Position numbers and translations under genes: made by a program. A stretch of 64,000 nt of DNA, from assembly GCF_903645305.1 (NCBI RefSeq), contig NZ_CAHJXO010000002.1:496001-560000 (forward strand). The letters run 5' to 3'. Shown piece by piece: positions 46,033-55,676 of this stretch (the stretch's first letter is position 1; every line of letters starts with the position of its first letter). The stretch is from Corynebacterium sp. Marseille-P4321 (GTDB taxonomy: Bacteria; Actinomycetota; Actinomycetes; Mycobacteriales; Mycobacteriaceae). The notes under the pieces were generated by a model that saw only the letters and a program-made list of their open reading frames with translations, did no database searches and was not told the DNA's origin.

Positions 46033-48066
46033 ATGGTTACTTTCTCCGAGCACATCCGGTCCATGAGCGACGACGCGCTCCGCGGGCTCATTTCCGCCCG
46101 CCCGGACGCCTTCATCCCCACCCCGCCGTCCGCGGTCTCACTGGCTACTCGCCTCGCGCTGCCGATGTCAGCGTCTCGCGCGATGCATCAGCTCACCGCC
46201 GCGGATTTGGTGGTGCTTGAGCAGCTTGCCGACGCCGGCGCGGAACTCGAGCCCGTCAACTCTTTAGCCATGGGCGACAGCGCCCACTTGCGCTCGCTTG
46301 CGCTGGTGTATGGCCCGCCGGAGGAGGCACGCATCGCGCCCGGCGCGCTCAGTGCGCTGCCCCCGGGGTGGCGGTTGACTGATGTGGTGCCGGATGGGGC
46401 TGCGGAGCTCGTCGATAAGCTGCCCGCTCGGGAACGCAAAATCTTGCAAACCCTGGCGTTTTCGGGCGGCGTCGGCGCGACGAAGTCACCTGCGGCAGGC
46501 GCAGACCCGGACGCGCCCGTGACCAAGCTGGTGGAAAAGGGCCTGCTCATACGTGTGGATGAGAACACTGTGCGGCTGCCGCGGCCGGTGCGTGAGTTTC
46601 TGCACGGGCAGACACCGCGGTCATTTCCGCTCACCGAGCCGCCCGCGCCCGAGGTGGACCAGCAGGAGGTGGATGCGGCGGCCGTGGCCCAGGGGTTGGA
46701 GGCCGTGCGCCAGATGCGCCAGCTGCTCATGCGGCTGCTGGCGGAACCGGTGGCGCTGAACAAGGACGGCACCGTAGGCGTTCGGGCGCGGGCGAGCCTG
46801 GCAAAAGACCTCGGCTTCGACCCGGCGTTCATGATTCTGGTGGGCGTTTCCGCAGGATTGGTCGGCGACGACTACGACGGCGATACCGAGATCCTCGCCG
46901 CCACACGCGACGCGCTGAGCTGGATCGACGCGATCCTTTCAGACCAGTGGGCCATCCTCATCGCCGGCTGGGCGGCCTGTCAGTGGCGCATGGACACCGA
47001 CGAGAAGATCTTCGCCGACGAGATGTACGCGCCGTACATCCGCGAAACCCGCCTGCGGGTCCTGCGCTACGGCGGCGATCTGCGGCGGCTGTTGTTCCAC
47101 GCGCCGCTTTCCACCGCGTCCTGGTCCGAGGAGTTCGTCGCCAGCTACGCGGCGGAGGCTGAGCAGGTCGGCGCTCTCGCCCTGGGCGCACCGTCTACGC
47201 CCGCGTTGGCACTGCTCAACGGCGAAGACGTCGCCGCTGCGGCGCGGCCACTGGTGCCACCGGCGGTGGACACGCTCATCGCGCAGGCCGACATGACGGT
47301 CCTCGCCCCGGGCCCGCTCGAGCCGGAGGTCGCCTCGTTTCTGGGGCGCATCGCCGAGCTGGAGTCGCCGGGGGTGGCGAGCGTGTGGCGCATCACCGAA
47401 GCGAAGGTGCGCTCCGCGCTCGACGCGGGGAGCACCGCGGACGAGATCACCGGTTGGCTGGACTCGCACGTGCTGGGAGAGGTGCCGCAGGCGGTCACCT
47501 TCATCGTCCAAGACGCAGCGCGTAACCACGGTGCGATCCGCGCCGGCGCGGTGGGCAGCTACATCCGCTCCGAAGACCCCGCGCTCATCGCGCGCGCCGC
47601 CGAGATCGCCGGCGTGCGCGTGCTCGCCCCCACCGTGGCGGTCTCCGAGCTCGCGCTGCCGAAGCTCATGGCGGTGCTGCGCGAGGCCGGGTTGCAGCCT
47701 GCGGCGGAGGACGCCCAGGGCGCGACGGTGAGCATGGCGCCGGAACCCGTGCTGGTCTCCCCCACCCCGTCGACGCTTCCAGTGCAGAAGGCTATCGACG
47801 CAGCACAGGCGGACGCGATCATCGCAAAGCTGCGCGCCTCCGACACGGCGGAAGAGACGGGCGGCGACACGCTAGAGACGCTGCGTGCCGCGGCGCGTGC
47901 TCGGCGCCACGTCGCCCTCGGCTACGTGGACAAGCACGGCCACGGCCAAACCATTACCGTGGTCCCGCTCTCCGTCACCGCCGGGCAGGTCGACGCGCTG
48001 GACGAGGCGGGCGAGCGCGTGGTGCGCATCGCCCTGCCCCGCATTACCAAGGTGGTGCTGGCTTAG
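46033..48066 (+). CDS. Helicase-associated domain protein (XPB partner-like)
   Basis: A 677-aa protein of the actinobacterial helicase-associated family (Helicase_C_3-like), which in mycobacteria lies next to the XPB/ercc3 gene. It has an N-terminal helical region (FSEHIRSMSDDALRGLISARPDAFIP), a winged-helix-like segment (TAADLVVLEQLADAGAEL) and a C-terminal domain (ADMTVLAPGPLEPEVASFLGRIAELESPGVASVWRITEAKVRSALD, then LGYVDKHGHGQTITVVPLSVTAGQVDAL). No Walker motifs, so not a helicase itself. TAACAT (46017-46022) is 10 nt before the ATG. Function unknown; a DNA-repair link to XPB is inferred. Confidence 0.82.
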   Translation: MVTFSEHIRSMSDDALRGLISARPDAFIPTPPSAVSLATRLALPMSASRAMHQLTAADLVVLEQLADAGAELEPVNSLAMGDSAHLRSLALVYGPPEEARIAPGALSALPPGWRLTDVVPDGAAELVDKLPARERKILQTLAFSGGVGATKSPAAGADPDAPVTKLVEKGLLIRVDENTVRLPRPVREFLHGQTPRSFPLTEPPAPEVDQQEVDAAAVAQGLEAVRQMRQLLMRLLAEPVALNKDGTVGVRARASLAKDLGFDPAFMILVGVSAGLVGDDYDGDTEILAATRDALSWIDAILSDQWAILIAGWAACQWRMDTDEKIFADEMYAPYIRETRLRVLRYGGDLRRLLFHAPLSTASWSEEFVASYAAEAEQVGALALGAPSTPALALLNGEDVAAAARPLVPPAVDTLIAQADMTVLAPGPLEPEVASFLGRIAELESPGVASVWRITEAKVRSALDAGSTADEITGWLDSHVLGEVPQAVTFIVQDAARNHGAIRAGAVGSYIRSEDPALIARAAEIAGVRVLAPTVAVSELALPKLMAVLREAGLQPAAEDAQGATVSMAPEPVLVSPTPSTLPVQKAIDAAQADAIIAKLRASDTAEETGGDTLETLRAAARARRHVALGYVDKHGHGQTITVVPLSVTAGQVDALDEAGERVVRIALPRITKVVLA

Positions 48067-50876
48067 CGGCTCACCCGCTCCAGGATTTCCAACACGTGCT
48101 CATAGTCACGCCCTGTGGCTGAGGTCAAACCCAGCTCGCAAGTGCGGTTCGAAGACGCGTGGCACTGCGAGCCGAGAGCCTTCGACTGCGCCGCCTCACG
48201 CTTCGTGGCCGCACGGGTGAGCTCGGGGTGCAGCATGCCGCGATCGCCCGCGTAGCCGCAGCAGTTCCACTCCGCCGGCACGCGTACCTCATTCGCCGCG
48301 GCCGCTGCGACGCGTTTGAGCGTGTCCACGATGCCCAGGTGCGTTGAAGAGCAGGTCGGGTGCAACGTCACCGACTCCACCTTCTGCCCCACCTCAAGGC
48401 GCCCCACGACGTGCTGGTCCACGAACTCGATGGCGTCGATAACGCGGATGCCAATGCTCTCCGCCATGTCCTGGAACCCGTGCGTGCAGCTGGACGCGTC
48501 CACCACCACGGGTAGGCGGCCGCCGTCGGTCGCGGCGACAAGCTGGTCGCGCACGCGCTTTTGCATGATGTCGTGGCCGGTGCTCATGCCTTTCGACGCC
48601 CACGGGGTGCCGCAGCACATCCCGTCGATGCCCTCCGGCACCACGAGCGAAAGCCCGGCGCGCTCCACCAACCGCGCAAACGCCTCGGAGGCGCCCACGC
48701 CCTCGCCCTGCGGGCCGAACATGGAGTTCACGCACGCCGGCACGAATACGCCGGAGGGTTCCACGCCCGGCGCGCCGACCCGGGTGCCGAACGCCTTCGA
48801 GCGGCGCGCGCCGCCCTTGGACAGCTCGGGGCGGTACTGCGGCATCGTGTCCTCGCCGACGATCAGGCGCGCCACGTCCGTGACTTTCTGCACCAGCGTC
48901 GTCGGCAGGTAGTACGCGCCGGTCAGCGCCGTGGAGGCAAGGGTGTTGCCCGGCCCCCACGCCTTCGCCGCGGCCGCCCAGCCCGCGGACTCCACCGCGC
49001 CGGCCTGTTCGCGGCGCAGCGACTTGATGAACTTGCCGGTGTCAATCTTCACCGGGCACGCGGTCACGCACATGGAGTCCACCGCGCAAGTGTCGATGCC
49101 GTCGTACTGGTACGCCTCGTCCAGGTGCTTCACCAGCTCGGTGTCGCCCTCCTGGATCGCCTTCGCGCGGGCGCGACGCACCACGATGCGCTGGCGCGGG
49201 GTCATGGTCAGGTCGCGCGAGGGGCACACCGGCTCGCAGTAGCCGCACTCCACGCACGGGTCGATCTCGTCTTCCACCTGCGGGTTGAGCTTGAAGTTCT
49301 TCATGTGCTCGCGCTCGTCGTCGGTGATAATCACGCCCGGGTTCATCACGCCGCGCGGGTCGGCGGCGCACTTGAGCTCCACCATCACCTCGTAGAGTTC
49401 GTCGCCGTACTGGCGGCGCACGTACGGCGCCATCACGCGGCCGGTGCCGTGCTCCGCTTTCAGGTTGCCGCCGGCGCCGAGCACCAGGTCCACCATGTCC
49501 TCGTTGAACCCGTCGTAGCGGCTCAAGTTCTCGTCGCCTTCGAACCGGTCCGTGATCAGGAAGTGGATGTTGCCGTCCTTGGCGTGGCCGAAAATGACGG
49601 CTTCGTCGTAGGAGTAGGCGTCGAAAAGCTGCTGCAACCCTCCGCACGTATCGGCCAAGTCCTCCACCGGCACTGCGATGTCCTCCAGCAGCGCGGTGGT
49701 GCCGGACGGGCGCGCCTCCGCCACCTGGGCGTATAGGCCCTTGCGGAACGCCCAAGCCTTCGCGGCCTCGGCCGCGTCGGTGGTGAACCTCGCCTCGGTC
49801 TGCAGCTCGAACTCGCGCAGCAGCTTTGAGCCGGCCTGCTCGTACTCGCGCAGCTGCTCTTGCTCGTTCGCGTGGTATTCGATGAGCAGCGCGGCCTGCC
49901 CGCCGAGCTCGAAGCCGGTGATCTGCTCCGGCACCGAATCGAAGGTGCGGCCCACCGCGATGGAGCGCGAATCCATCAGCTCCAGCGTCGCGGCACGAGA
50001 GTCGAACAGCGCTGGCAGGGAGCGCGTCGCCGCATCGAGCGTCGGGTAGACCGCGATCGTGGTGGTCTTCAGCTTCGGCACCTCAACCGTGCGCAGCACT
50101 GCCTCGGCGATGAACGCCAGCGTGCCCTCCGATGCCACGAGCAGGTGCATGAAGATGTCCAGCGGCGAGTCGTAGTCCAAAAACGCGTTCAGGCTGTAGC
50201 CCATCGTGTTCTTCAGCGCGAAGTGGCGCTCGATGGTTTCCACGGACTCGCGGTTGTCGCGCACTCGGCGCTTAAGTTGCACAAGCTTATCGACGAGCTC
50301 CGCTTCCTCCCGCGCAAACTGCGCCTCAGCGTCCTCGTGTTCGGTGTTGATCACGGTGCCGGACGGCAGCACGAACGTCATCGCCTCAATCGTGTTGTAC
50401 GTGTTGAACTCCGTGCCGCAGGCCATGCCGGAGGAGTTGTTGGCAATTACGCCGCCCATCGTCGCCGCGCCCTCGGAGGCCGGGTCCGGGCCGATCTTGC
50501 GCCCGTATGGGGCGAGGTGTGCGTTGACCTGGCGCACGGTCGAGCCGGGTTGCACCCTCACACGTGCGCCGCCGTCGAGCACCTCGACGCCGCGGAAGTG
50601 CTTGCGCACGTCGACAAGCATGCCGCCCCCGCCCGCCTGACCGGACAGCGAGGTGCCGCCCGCGCGCAGCACGACCGGGGCGCCGGATGAAGCCGAGGCG
50701 CGGAACGCGGCCGCAACGTCGCTCGCGTTGCGCGCCTCCACCACCACGTCCGGGGTATAGAGGAAGTGGGACGCGTCGTGGGCGTACTTGATGCGGTCGA
50801 TCGGGCGGGTGGAAAGCACCCCGTCGGAGCCGAGTTCTTGGGCGAGGCGCTCCGCGGAAGAAACTGTAGCTGTCAT
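48063..50876 (-). CDS. FAD-linked oxidase with C-terminal Fe-S/CCG domains (D-lactate/D-2-hydroxyacid dehydrogenase-like)
   Basis: A 937-aa flavoprotein. The N-terminal FAD domain (PVVLRAGGTSLSGQAGGGG, VRVQPGSTVRQVNAHLAPYGRKIGPDP, GGVIANNSSGMACGT) is followed by a cap domain with the FAD C-terminal ALLEDIAVP and NIHFL. Then two ferredoxin-type clusters (CVECGYCEPVCPSRDL, CAVDSMCVTACPVKID) and CCG cysteine repeats (MCCGTPWASKG, NCCGYAGDRGM). This is the Dld-II/GlcD-GlcF-fused type that oxidises D-2-hydroxyacids and reduces quinone. The 3' end overlaps the preceding convergent stop by 4 bp. Confidence 0.9.
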   Translation of the reverse strand: MTATVSSAERLAQELGSDGVLSTRPIDRIKYAHDASHFLYTPDVVVEARNASDVAAAFRASASSGAPVVLRAGGTSLSGQAGGGGMLVDVRKHFRGVEVLDGGARVRVQPGSTVRQVNAHLAPYGRKIGPDPASEGAATMGGVIANNSSGMACGTEFNTYNTIEAMTFVLPSGTVINTEHEDAEAQFAREEAELVDKLVQLKRRVRDNRESVETIERHFALKNTMGYSLNAFLDYDSPLDIFMHLLVASEGTLAFIAEAVLRTVEVPKLKTTTIAVYPTLDAATRSLPALFDSRAATLELMDSRSIAVGRTFDSVPEQITGFELGGQAALLIEYHANEQEQLREYEQAGSKLLREFELQTEARFTTDAAEAAKAWAFRKGLYAQVAEARPSGTTALLEDIAVPVEDLADTCGGLQQLFDAYSYDEAVIFGHAKDGNIHFLITDRFEGDENLSRYDGFNEDMVDLVLGAGGNLKAEHGTGRVMAPYVRRQYGDELYEVMVELKCAADPRGVMNPGVIITDDEREHMKNFKLNPQVEDEIDPCVECGYCEPVCPSRDLTMTPRQRIVVRRARAKAIQEGDTELVKHLDEAYQYDGIDTCAVDSMCVTACPVKIDTGKFIKSLRREQAGAVESAGWAAAAKAWGPGNTLASTALTGAYYLPTTLVQKVTDVARLIVGEDTMPQYRPELSKGGARRSKAFGTRVGAPGVEPSGVFVPACVNSMFGPQGEGVGASEAFARLVERAGLSLVVPEGIDGMCCGTPWASKGMSTGHDIMQKRVRDQLVAATDGGRLPVVVDASSCTHGFQDMAESIGIRVIDAIEFVDQHVVGRLEVGQKVESVTLHPTCSSTHLGIVDTLKRVAAAAANEVRVPAEWNCCGYAGDRGMLHPELTRAATKREAAQSKALGSQCHASSNRTCELGLTSATGRDYEHVLEILERVSR

Positions 50877-50944
50877 AGCTCCATGCTATCCCTGCCGGTT
50901 ACGCAATACGCTGCTAGGTTCGGGGGCACGGAGGTAAGCGACAC

Positions 50945-51823
50945 ATGACGACAATAGAGATAAACAACCTGTATAAACGCTTCGGCGACGTCCAGGCGCT
51001 CGACGGCATGGACTTCTGCGTCGGCGACGGCGAGCTCTACGGCTTCGTCGGCTCCAACGGCGCCGGCAAATCCACCACCATGCGCATCGCCCTCGGCGTG
51101 TTGGAGGCAGATACGGGCGAGGTGCTTCTCGACGGGCTCCCGCTCAACGACGACACCCGCCGCCGCATCGGCTACATGCCCGAGGAACGCGGCCTGTACG
51201 GCAAAGAGAAAATCCTCGACCAGCTCGTGTTTTTGGCCAAGTTACACGGCGTCGACGGCGCGACCGCCAAGCGCCGAGCCACCGAGCTATTGGAGCAACT
51301 TGGCCTAGGCGAGCGCCTCGGCGACAAGCTCGACGACCTCTCACTGGGCAACCAGCAGCGCGTCCAGCTCGCGGCTTGCCTGGTGCATGACCCGGACATC
51401 CTCATCCTGGACGAGCCGTTTTCCGGACTCGACCCCGTCGCCGTGGACGTGATGAGCACGATGCTCACCGACCGCGCCAGCCAGGGCGTGCCCGTGATCT
51501 TCTCCTCGCACCAGCTCGACCTCGTGCAACGGCTCTGCGACCGCGTAGGCATCGTCGCCCACGGCCGCATGGTCGCCGAGGGCGGCGTGAACGAACTGCG
51601 CAGCCGCGGCCCCGTGCGGTTCAGGGTGGGCACCACCGCGCGCGGTTGGTTGCCGGAGGGCACCACGCTTATCGACGCCTCCGGTGACCACGTCATCGTA
51701 GAAACCACCGACGCCGCCGACGACCAAAGCATCCTGCACGCGGCACTTCAAGCAGGCGACGTCCACGAATTCAGCCGCGTCGTCCCCGACCTGGCCGACC
51801 TGTTCAAGGAGGTAGTGCAGTAA
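50945..51823 (+). CDS. ABC transporter ATP-binding protein (NatA-like)
   Basis: A 292-aa ATPase with Walker A GSNGAGKST, Q-loop MPEERGLY, signature LSLGNQQRVQLA (degenerate from LSGGQ), Walker B ILILDEPFSGLDP and H-loop FSSHQLDLVQ. A C-terminal DUF4162-type segment (FRVGTTARGWLPEG) resembles NatA/multidrug exporters. The start at 50945 overlaps no upstream gene; the stop overlaps the permease ATG (TAATG). It likely powers export of an ion or drug-like compound. A copy of the dispersed 11-mer is at 51667. Confidence 0.93.
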   Translation: MTTIEINNLYKRFGDVQALDGMDFCVGDGELYGFVGSNGAGKSTTMRIALGVLEADTGEVLLDGLPLNDDTRRRIGYMPEERGLYGKEKILDQLVFLAKLHGVDGATAKRRATELLEQLGLGERLGDKLDDLSLGNQQRVQLAACLVHDPDILILDEPFSGLDPVAVDVMSTMLTDRASQGVPVIFSSHQLDLVQRLCDRVGIVAHGRMVAEGGVNELRSRGPVRFRVGTTARGWLPEGTTLIDASGDHVIVETTDAADDQSILHAALQAGDVHEFSRVVPDLADLFKEVVQ

Positions 51824-53019
51824 TGGCCACCACCGAATACTCCCCGATGCACACGGTGAAAACCACCGCGGCACGCGAAATTCAGGTCCTGGCGAAGTCC
51901 AAGGGCATCATCGCCACAGTGCTCATCCTGCTGCTCGTCGTGCTCGGCGCGATTGGGTTCATCACCTGGCAGGCAAATAAGGAAGACGGTGGCGATGAGG
52001 GCTCTGGGGCTGAGGTGGCCACCGTAGGCGTCGATAAGCAACTGCTCGACGATGCGGGCCTTGCTCCCCGCGACGCCACGGACCGCGCCGAGGCAGAGCG
52101 TCTTGTGCGCGACGGCGACGTCGAAGCCGCGGTGGTGGCCGAGGGCGCTGCGTGGGAGGTGCTCTCCGACGGGCTGCCCAGCACCAGCGTGATGGACACC
52201 GTTAGCGGGCTCGCCGACGTGCAGAACCAGGCCGGCGCACTCGGCGCCCTGGGCATCTCCCCGCAGGAATACGAGGCGGCATCGCCCGGCATCAGCGTCG
52301 AAGCCGTAGACATCAGCGCGGACGCGGCCGACGGCGGCGAATCCGATTTCATCCGTTTGATGACGGCCTACGTGGCCCTGCTGGTGATCATCCTGACCGT
52401 GATCACCTTCGCCGCCCAAGTGGGCAGCCGCGTGACCGAAGAGAAATCCTCCCGCGTGGTGGAGCTCGTGCTCGCATCTGTGCGGCCGCTGGACTTCCTC
52501 GCGGGCAAGATCCTTGGCACCCTCCTACTCGGCTTCGGTGCCACCGCCGTGGTCCTTATCGCCGGGGCGCTCGGCCTGCATTTCTCCGGACTTCTCGACG
52601 GCGTGGAATTCGACTGGGCGATCCTTCCGGTCATGCTCGGCTCCTGGATCCTGGCCATGCTGTTCTTCGGGGCTCTCTACGCCGCGGCCGGCGCCATGGT
52701 GCAGCGCACCGAGGACCTGCAATCCACCCAGATGCCCATCCTCGTACTCATCATGATCTCGGCCTACGTACCGCTGTTCGGCTGGATGAACACCGACACC
52801 ACCTGGATGCAGGCCATGAGCTGGATCCCGCCGTTTTCCATCTTCGCAGCACCCTTGACCTACGCCGCCGGCAACTTCACGGCGATGCAGCTCGCAGCTT
52901 CATTCGCGCTCTCGCTGGTGGCAACCTTCCTCGTGGTGTGGTTCGCCGCCCGCGTGTACCGCCGCACCATCTTGAACAACGGCCGCGCGGTGAAGTGGTC
53001 GGAGGTGCTGCGCAAGTAG
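51823..53019 (+). CDS. ABC-2 family permease (NatB-like)
   Basis: A 398-aa exporter permease with an N-terminal helix (SKGIIATVLILLLVVLGAIGFITW), a long extracytoplasmic loop (about residues 45-185) and a C-terminal bundle of helices (LMTAYVALLVIILTVITFAAQVGSRVTEEKSSRVVELVLASVRPLDFLAGKILGT). The VTEEKSSRVVEL coupling segment is typical of NatB/ABC-2. Translationally coupled to the ATPase by TAATG. Substrate unknown. Confidence 0.92.
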   Translation: MATTEYSPMHTVKTTAAREIQVLAKSKGIIATVLILLLVVLGAIGFITWQANKEDGGDEGSGAEVATVGVDKQLLDDAGLAPRDATDRAEAERLVRDGDVEAAVVAEGAAWEVLSDGLPSTSVMDTVSGLADVQNQAGALGALGISPQEYEAASPGISVEAVDISADAADGGESDFIRLMTAYVALLVIILTVITFAAQVGSRVTEEKSSRVVELVLASVRPLDFLAGKILGTLLLGFGATAVVLIAGALGLHFSGLLDGVEFDWAILPVMLGSWILAMLFFGALYAAAGAMVQRTEDLQSTQMPILVLIMISAYVPLFGWMNTDTTWMQAMSWIPPFSIFAAPLTYAAGNFTAMQLAASFALSLVATFLVVWFAARVYRRTILNNGRAVKWSEVLRK

Positions 53020-53040
53020 CCAGCTATCGGAGTGACATAT

Positions 53041-53139
53041 GTGATCGCAGCGCTCCTGGGCGGCATCGGCGCGGCTGCGTACTTCAACCTCATCCCGGGC
53101 CTGAACGAGGCGATCCGCCAGTTCATCCCGCAGTTCTAG
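53041..53139 (+). CDS. 32-aa hydrophobic microprotein candidate
   Basis: A GTG at 53041 with GGAG at ideal 8-nt spacing opens VIAALLGGIGAAAYFNLIP followed by GLNEAIRQFIPQF and TAG. The first half is hydrophobic, the second amphipathic. It lies 21 bp after the ABC permease stop and ends 24 bp before a strong terminator, so it would share the transporter mRNA. No family recognised; too short for routine annotation. Confidence 0.5.
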   Translation: MIAALLGGIGAAAYFNLIPGLNEAIRQFIPQF

Positions 53140-53163
53140 TACGACGCTGAACTGACCTTCGTG

Positions 53164-53186
53164 CGCCCCAGGGCTTCCCTGGGGCG
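53164..53186 (+). terminator. Terminator of the ABC transporter operon
   Basis: CGCCCCAGGG (53164-53173) pairs perfectly with CCCTGGGGCG (53177-53186) over a 3-nt loop, then TTCGTGTCT. Confidence 0.8.
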
Positions 53187-53297
53187 TTCGTGTCTACCTG
53201 CTGGCTGGCCGGGGATCATTCCCCGTGTTCCCCCATGCGCGCATGCGCGAAAAGTTATACTTCTGCCTAACCGTTTCCCCTACCTGAAGGATCTCCC

Positions 53298-53642
53298 ATG
53301 AAGAAGAACGCCATCATCGCCGCCGCCCTCATCGCCGGCGCCACCACCCTGACCGCCTGCGGTGCGAGCCTGGACGGCACCTACACCGGCACGAGTGACA
53401 TGGGCGAGGGCATGACCGCGCAGTGGGACCTGACCATCGACGGCGACACGTGCACCATGACCGGCACCGCACCGATCGTGGGCGCTATCCCGATGGAGTG
53501 CGCCGTGCAGAACGACGAGACGCTGCTCATTGATGGGGAGCCGGTGGCGATCAGCCGCGACGGCGACACCCTCCGCCTCGCCGATCCGTCTGGTGAAGAC
53601 GCCGACGGCGAAGAGGACATCGTGCTGAATAAGGTTAGCTAG
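53298..53642 (+). CDS. Small lipoprotein, unknown
   Basis: A 114-aa lipoprotein: lipobox LTAC after MKKNAIIAAALIAGATTLTAC, then a beta-rich domain (DGTYTGTSDMGEGMTAQWDLTIDGDTCTMTG) and an acidic C terminus (SGEDADGEEDIVL). Ribosome binding site GAAGGAT and a TATACT -10 (53256-53261) are present. No family recognised; a small extracellular binding or immunity-type role is possible. It is preceded by a CATGCGCGCATG palindrome at 53234-53245. Confidence 0.8.
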   Translation: MKKNAIIAAALIAGATTLTACGASLDGTYTGTSDMGEGMTAQWDLTIDGDTCTMTGTAPIVGAIPMECAVQNDETLLIDGEPVAISRDGDTLRLADPSGEDADGEEDIVLNKVS

Positions 53643-53731
53643 TTCCGCCCGAGTTCAGGCCGGACGATCAAGAGCGCCGAGGCGGTTGATCCGCCCCGGT
53701 GCTTTCGGTTATCTGATCGTTTTCGGCGAGA

Positions 53732-53917
53732 CTACCCGTCGTTTTTCTTGCCTTGTTGTTCCTCGAGTTCGTTGAAGCGCAACTCTCGCTCCTCCACCAG
53801 CCTCAGCCCTTCGCGCAGGACTTCGCTCGCGGACGCGTAGCGCCCTGAAGCGAGCAGCTCCGCGATGAATTTGTCGTACCGCTCGCCCAGCACCACCGAT
53901 GTGTTTTTCGCAGCCAT
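53732..53917 (-). CDS. Orphan ParD-type antitoxin
   Basis: A 61-aa ribbon-helix-helix protein: N-terminal strand [45 protein letters not shown], with the conserved [13 protein letters not shown] of ParD, and a Lys/Glu-rich tail. A ParE toxin would be expected immediately downstream on the minus strand, but the 89 bp to the lipoprotein stop contains no such gene. Therefore it is an orphan, or its toxin was lost. It is divergent from XPB and 108 bp from its start. Confidence 0.85.
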   Translation of the reverse strand: MAAKNTSVVLGERYDKFIAELLASGRYASASEVLREGLRLVEERELRFNELEEQQGKKNDG

Positions 53918-54025
53918 GGTGTGGAGACTACCGAACGTTTGTGGGCCCGGCGCACACAATTTGGCCCCACCCCGTTTCAGGGCATACTTGAGGTCTCTTC
54001 CCGCGTTTCCAACGAAAGGACTCCC

Positions 54026-55666
54026 GTGGCGCTCGGCGACGGCCCCCTCATCGTGCAATCGGATAAAACCGTCCTCCTCGAGGTCGCGCACCCGGACGCG
54101 CCGAAGGCCCGCGCCGCGCTCGCCCCGTTCGCCGAGCTCGAGCGCGCCCCGGAGCACGTGCACACCTACCGCATCACTCCGCTCGCTTTGTGGAATGCGC
54201 GGGCCGCGGGCTTCGATGCGGAGCAAGCCGTCGATACGCTCGAGCGGTTTTCGCGGTTCCCGGTGCCGCAGGCATTGCTTATCGACGTTGCCGAGACCAT
54301 GGCGCGCTACGGCCGCCTCAAACTGGTCAAACATCCGGCGCACGGCCTGATCCTGGAGGCAGAAGACGCCGCTATCCTCGCCGAGGTCCGCCGACACAAG
54401 AAGATCCAGCCGCACATCGCATCGCCTATCGACGACCTGACGGTGCCCGTCCCCCCCTCCTCCCGCGGCCAGATCAAACAGGAGCTCACCAAAATCGGTT
54501 GGCCGGTGGAGGACTTGGCAGGATACGTCGATGGTGAATCCCACCCCATCGCCCTCGAACAGGACGGTTGGGCGCTGCGCGATTACCAGCAGTACGCCAC
54601 CGAGTCGTTCTGGGAGGGCGGCTCCGGCGTGGTGGTCCTGCCCTGCGGCGCCGGCAAAACCATCGTGGGCGCGGCCTCGATGGCGCAGGCGCAAACCACC
54701 ACACTGATCTTGGTCACCAACACCGTCGCAGGCCGGCAGTGGCGCGACGAACTGCTGCGCCGCACCTCGCTCACGCCGGAGGAGATCGGCGAGTACTCCG
54801 GGGAGAAGAAGGAGATCCGCCCCGTCACCATCGCCACCTACCAGGTGGTCACCCGCAAGACGAAGGGCGAGTACAAGGCCCTCGAGCTCTTCGATTCCCG
54901 CGACTGGGGCCTGATTATTTACGACGAGGTCCACCTCCTCCCCGCCCCCGTCTTCCGCATGGCCGCCGACCTGCAGTCGCGTCGTCGCCTGGGGCTGACC
55001 GCCACCCTTGTTCGCGAGGACGGCCGCGAGGACGACGTCTTCTCCCTCATCGGCCCGAAACGCTACGACGCCCCCTGGAAAGAGCTCGAAATGGCCGGCT
55101 ACATCGCTACCGCCGAGTGCGTCGAAGTGCGCACCACGCTCAGTGCGGAGGAGCGCATGACGTACGCGACAGCGGAGACCCGAGAGCGGTACAGGTTGGC
55201 TGCGTGCAGTCAGGGCAAGCTGGGGGTCGTCGATAAGCTGCTTGCGAAACATGCCGGGCAGCAAACCCTGATCATTGGCGCCTACGTTGACCAACTCCAG
55301 GAGATCGCCGCGCGCATCGACGCTCCGCTTGTCGACGGCAAAACCTCCACCAAACAGCGCGAAACCGCATTCCAGAAGTTCCGCGACGGGGAGATCTCCA
55401 CACTCGTGGTGTCCAAGGTGGCGAACTTCTCCATCGACTTGCCCGAGGCGGCCGTCGCGATCCAAGTGTCCGGCACGTTCGGGTCCCGCCAGGAGGAGGC
55501 GCAGCGCCTCGGACGCCTGCTGCGCCCGAAGGCGGACGGCGCGGAGGCAGTGTTCTATACCGTTGTCGCCCGCGACACGCTTGATTCGGAGTACGCGATG
55601 CACCGCCAGCGCTTCCTCGCCGAGCAGGGCTACGCCTACAGGTTGGTCGACGCGGACGACCTCTAA
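54026..55666 (+). CDS. XPB/Rad25-like DNA helicase
   Basis: A 546-aa SF2 helicase of the XPB type. After an N-terminal damage-recognition-like region (to about 180), the motor has [31 protein letters not shown] (Walker A), [14 protein letters not shown] (DEVH), [10 protein letters not shown] and [14 protein letters not shown] (motif VI). The start is a GTG at 54026 with AAAGGA upstream; the longer reading from 53921 begins in the ParD promoter. Its helicase-associated partner lies 6 kb away rather than adjacent. Confidence 0.94.
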   Translation: MALGDGPLIVQSDKTVLLEVAHPDAPKARAALAPFAELERAPEHVHTYRITPLALWNARAAGFDAEQAVDTLERFSRFPVPQALLIDVAETMARYGRLKLVKHPAHGLILEAEDAAILAEVRRHKKIQPHIASPIDDLTVPVPPSSRGQIKQELTKIGWPVEDLAGYVDGESHPIALEQDGWALRDYQQYATESFWEGGSGVVVLPCGAGKTIVGAASMAQAQTTTLILVTNTVAGRQWRDELLRRTSLTPEEIGEYSGEKKEIRPVTIATYQVVTRKTKGEYKALELFDSRDWGLIIYDEVHLLPAPVFRMAADLQSRRRLGLTATLVREDGREDDVFSLIGPKRYDAPWKELEMAGYIATAECVEVRTTLSAEERMTYATAETRERYRLAACSQGKLGVVDKLLAKHAGQQTLIIGAYVDQLQEIAARIDAPLVDGKTSTKQRETAFQKFRDGEISTLVVSKVANFSIDLPEAAVAIQVSGTFGSRQEEAQRLGRLLRPKADGAEAVFYTVVARDTLDSEYAMHRQRFLAEQGYAYRLVDADDL

Positions 55667-55676
55667 ACTTGGTGCC

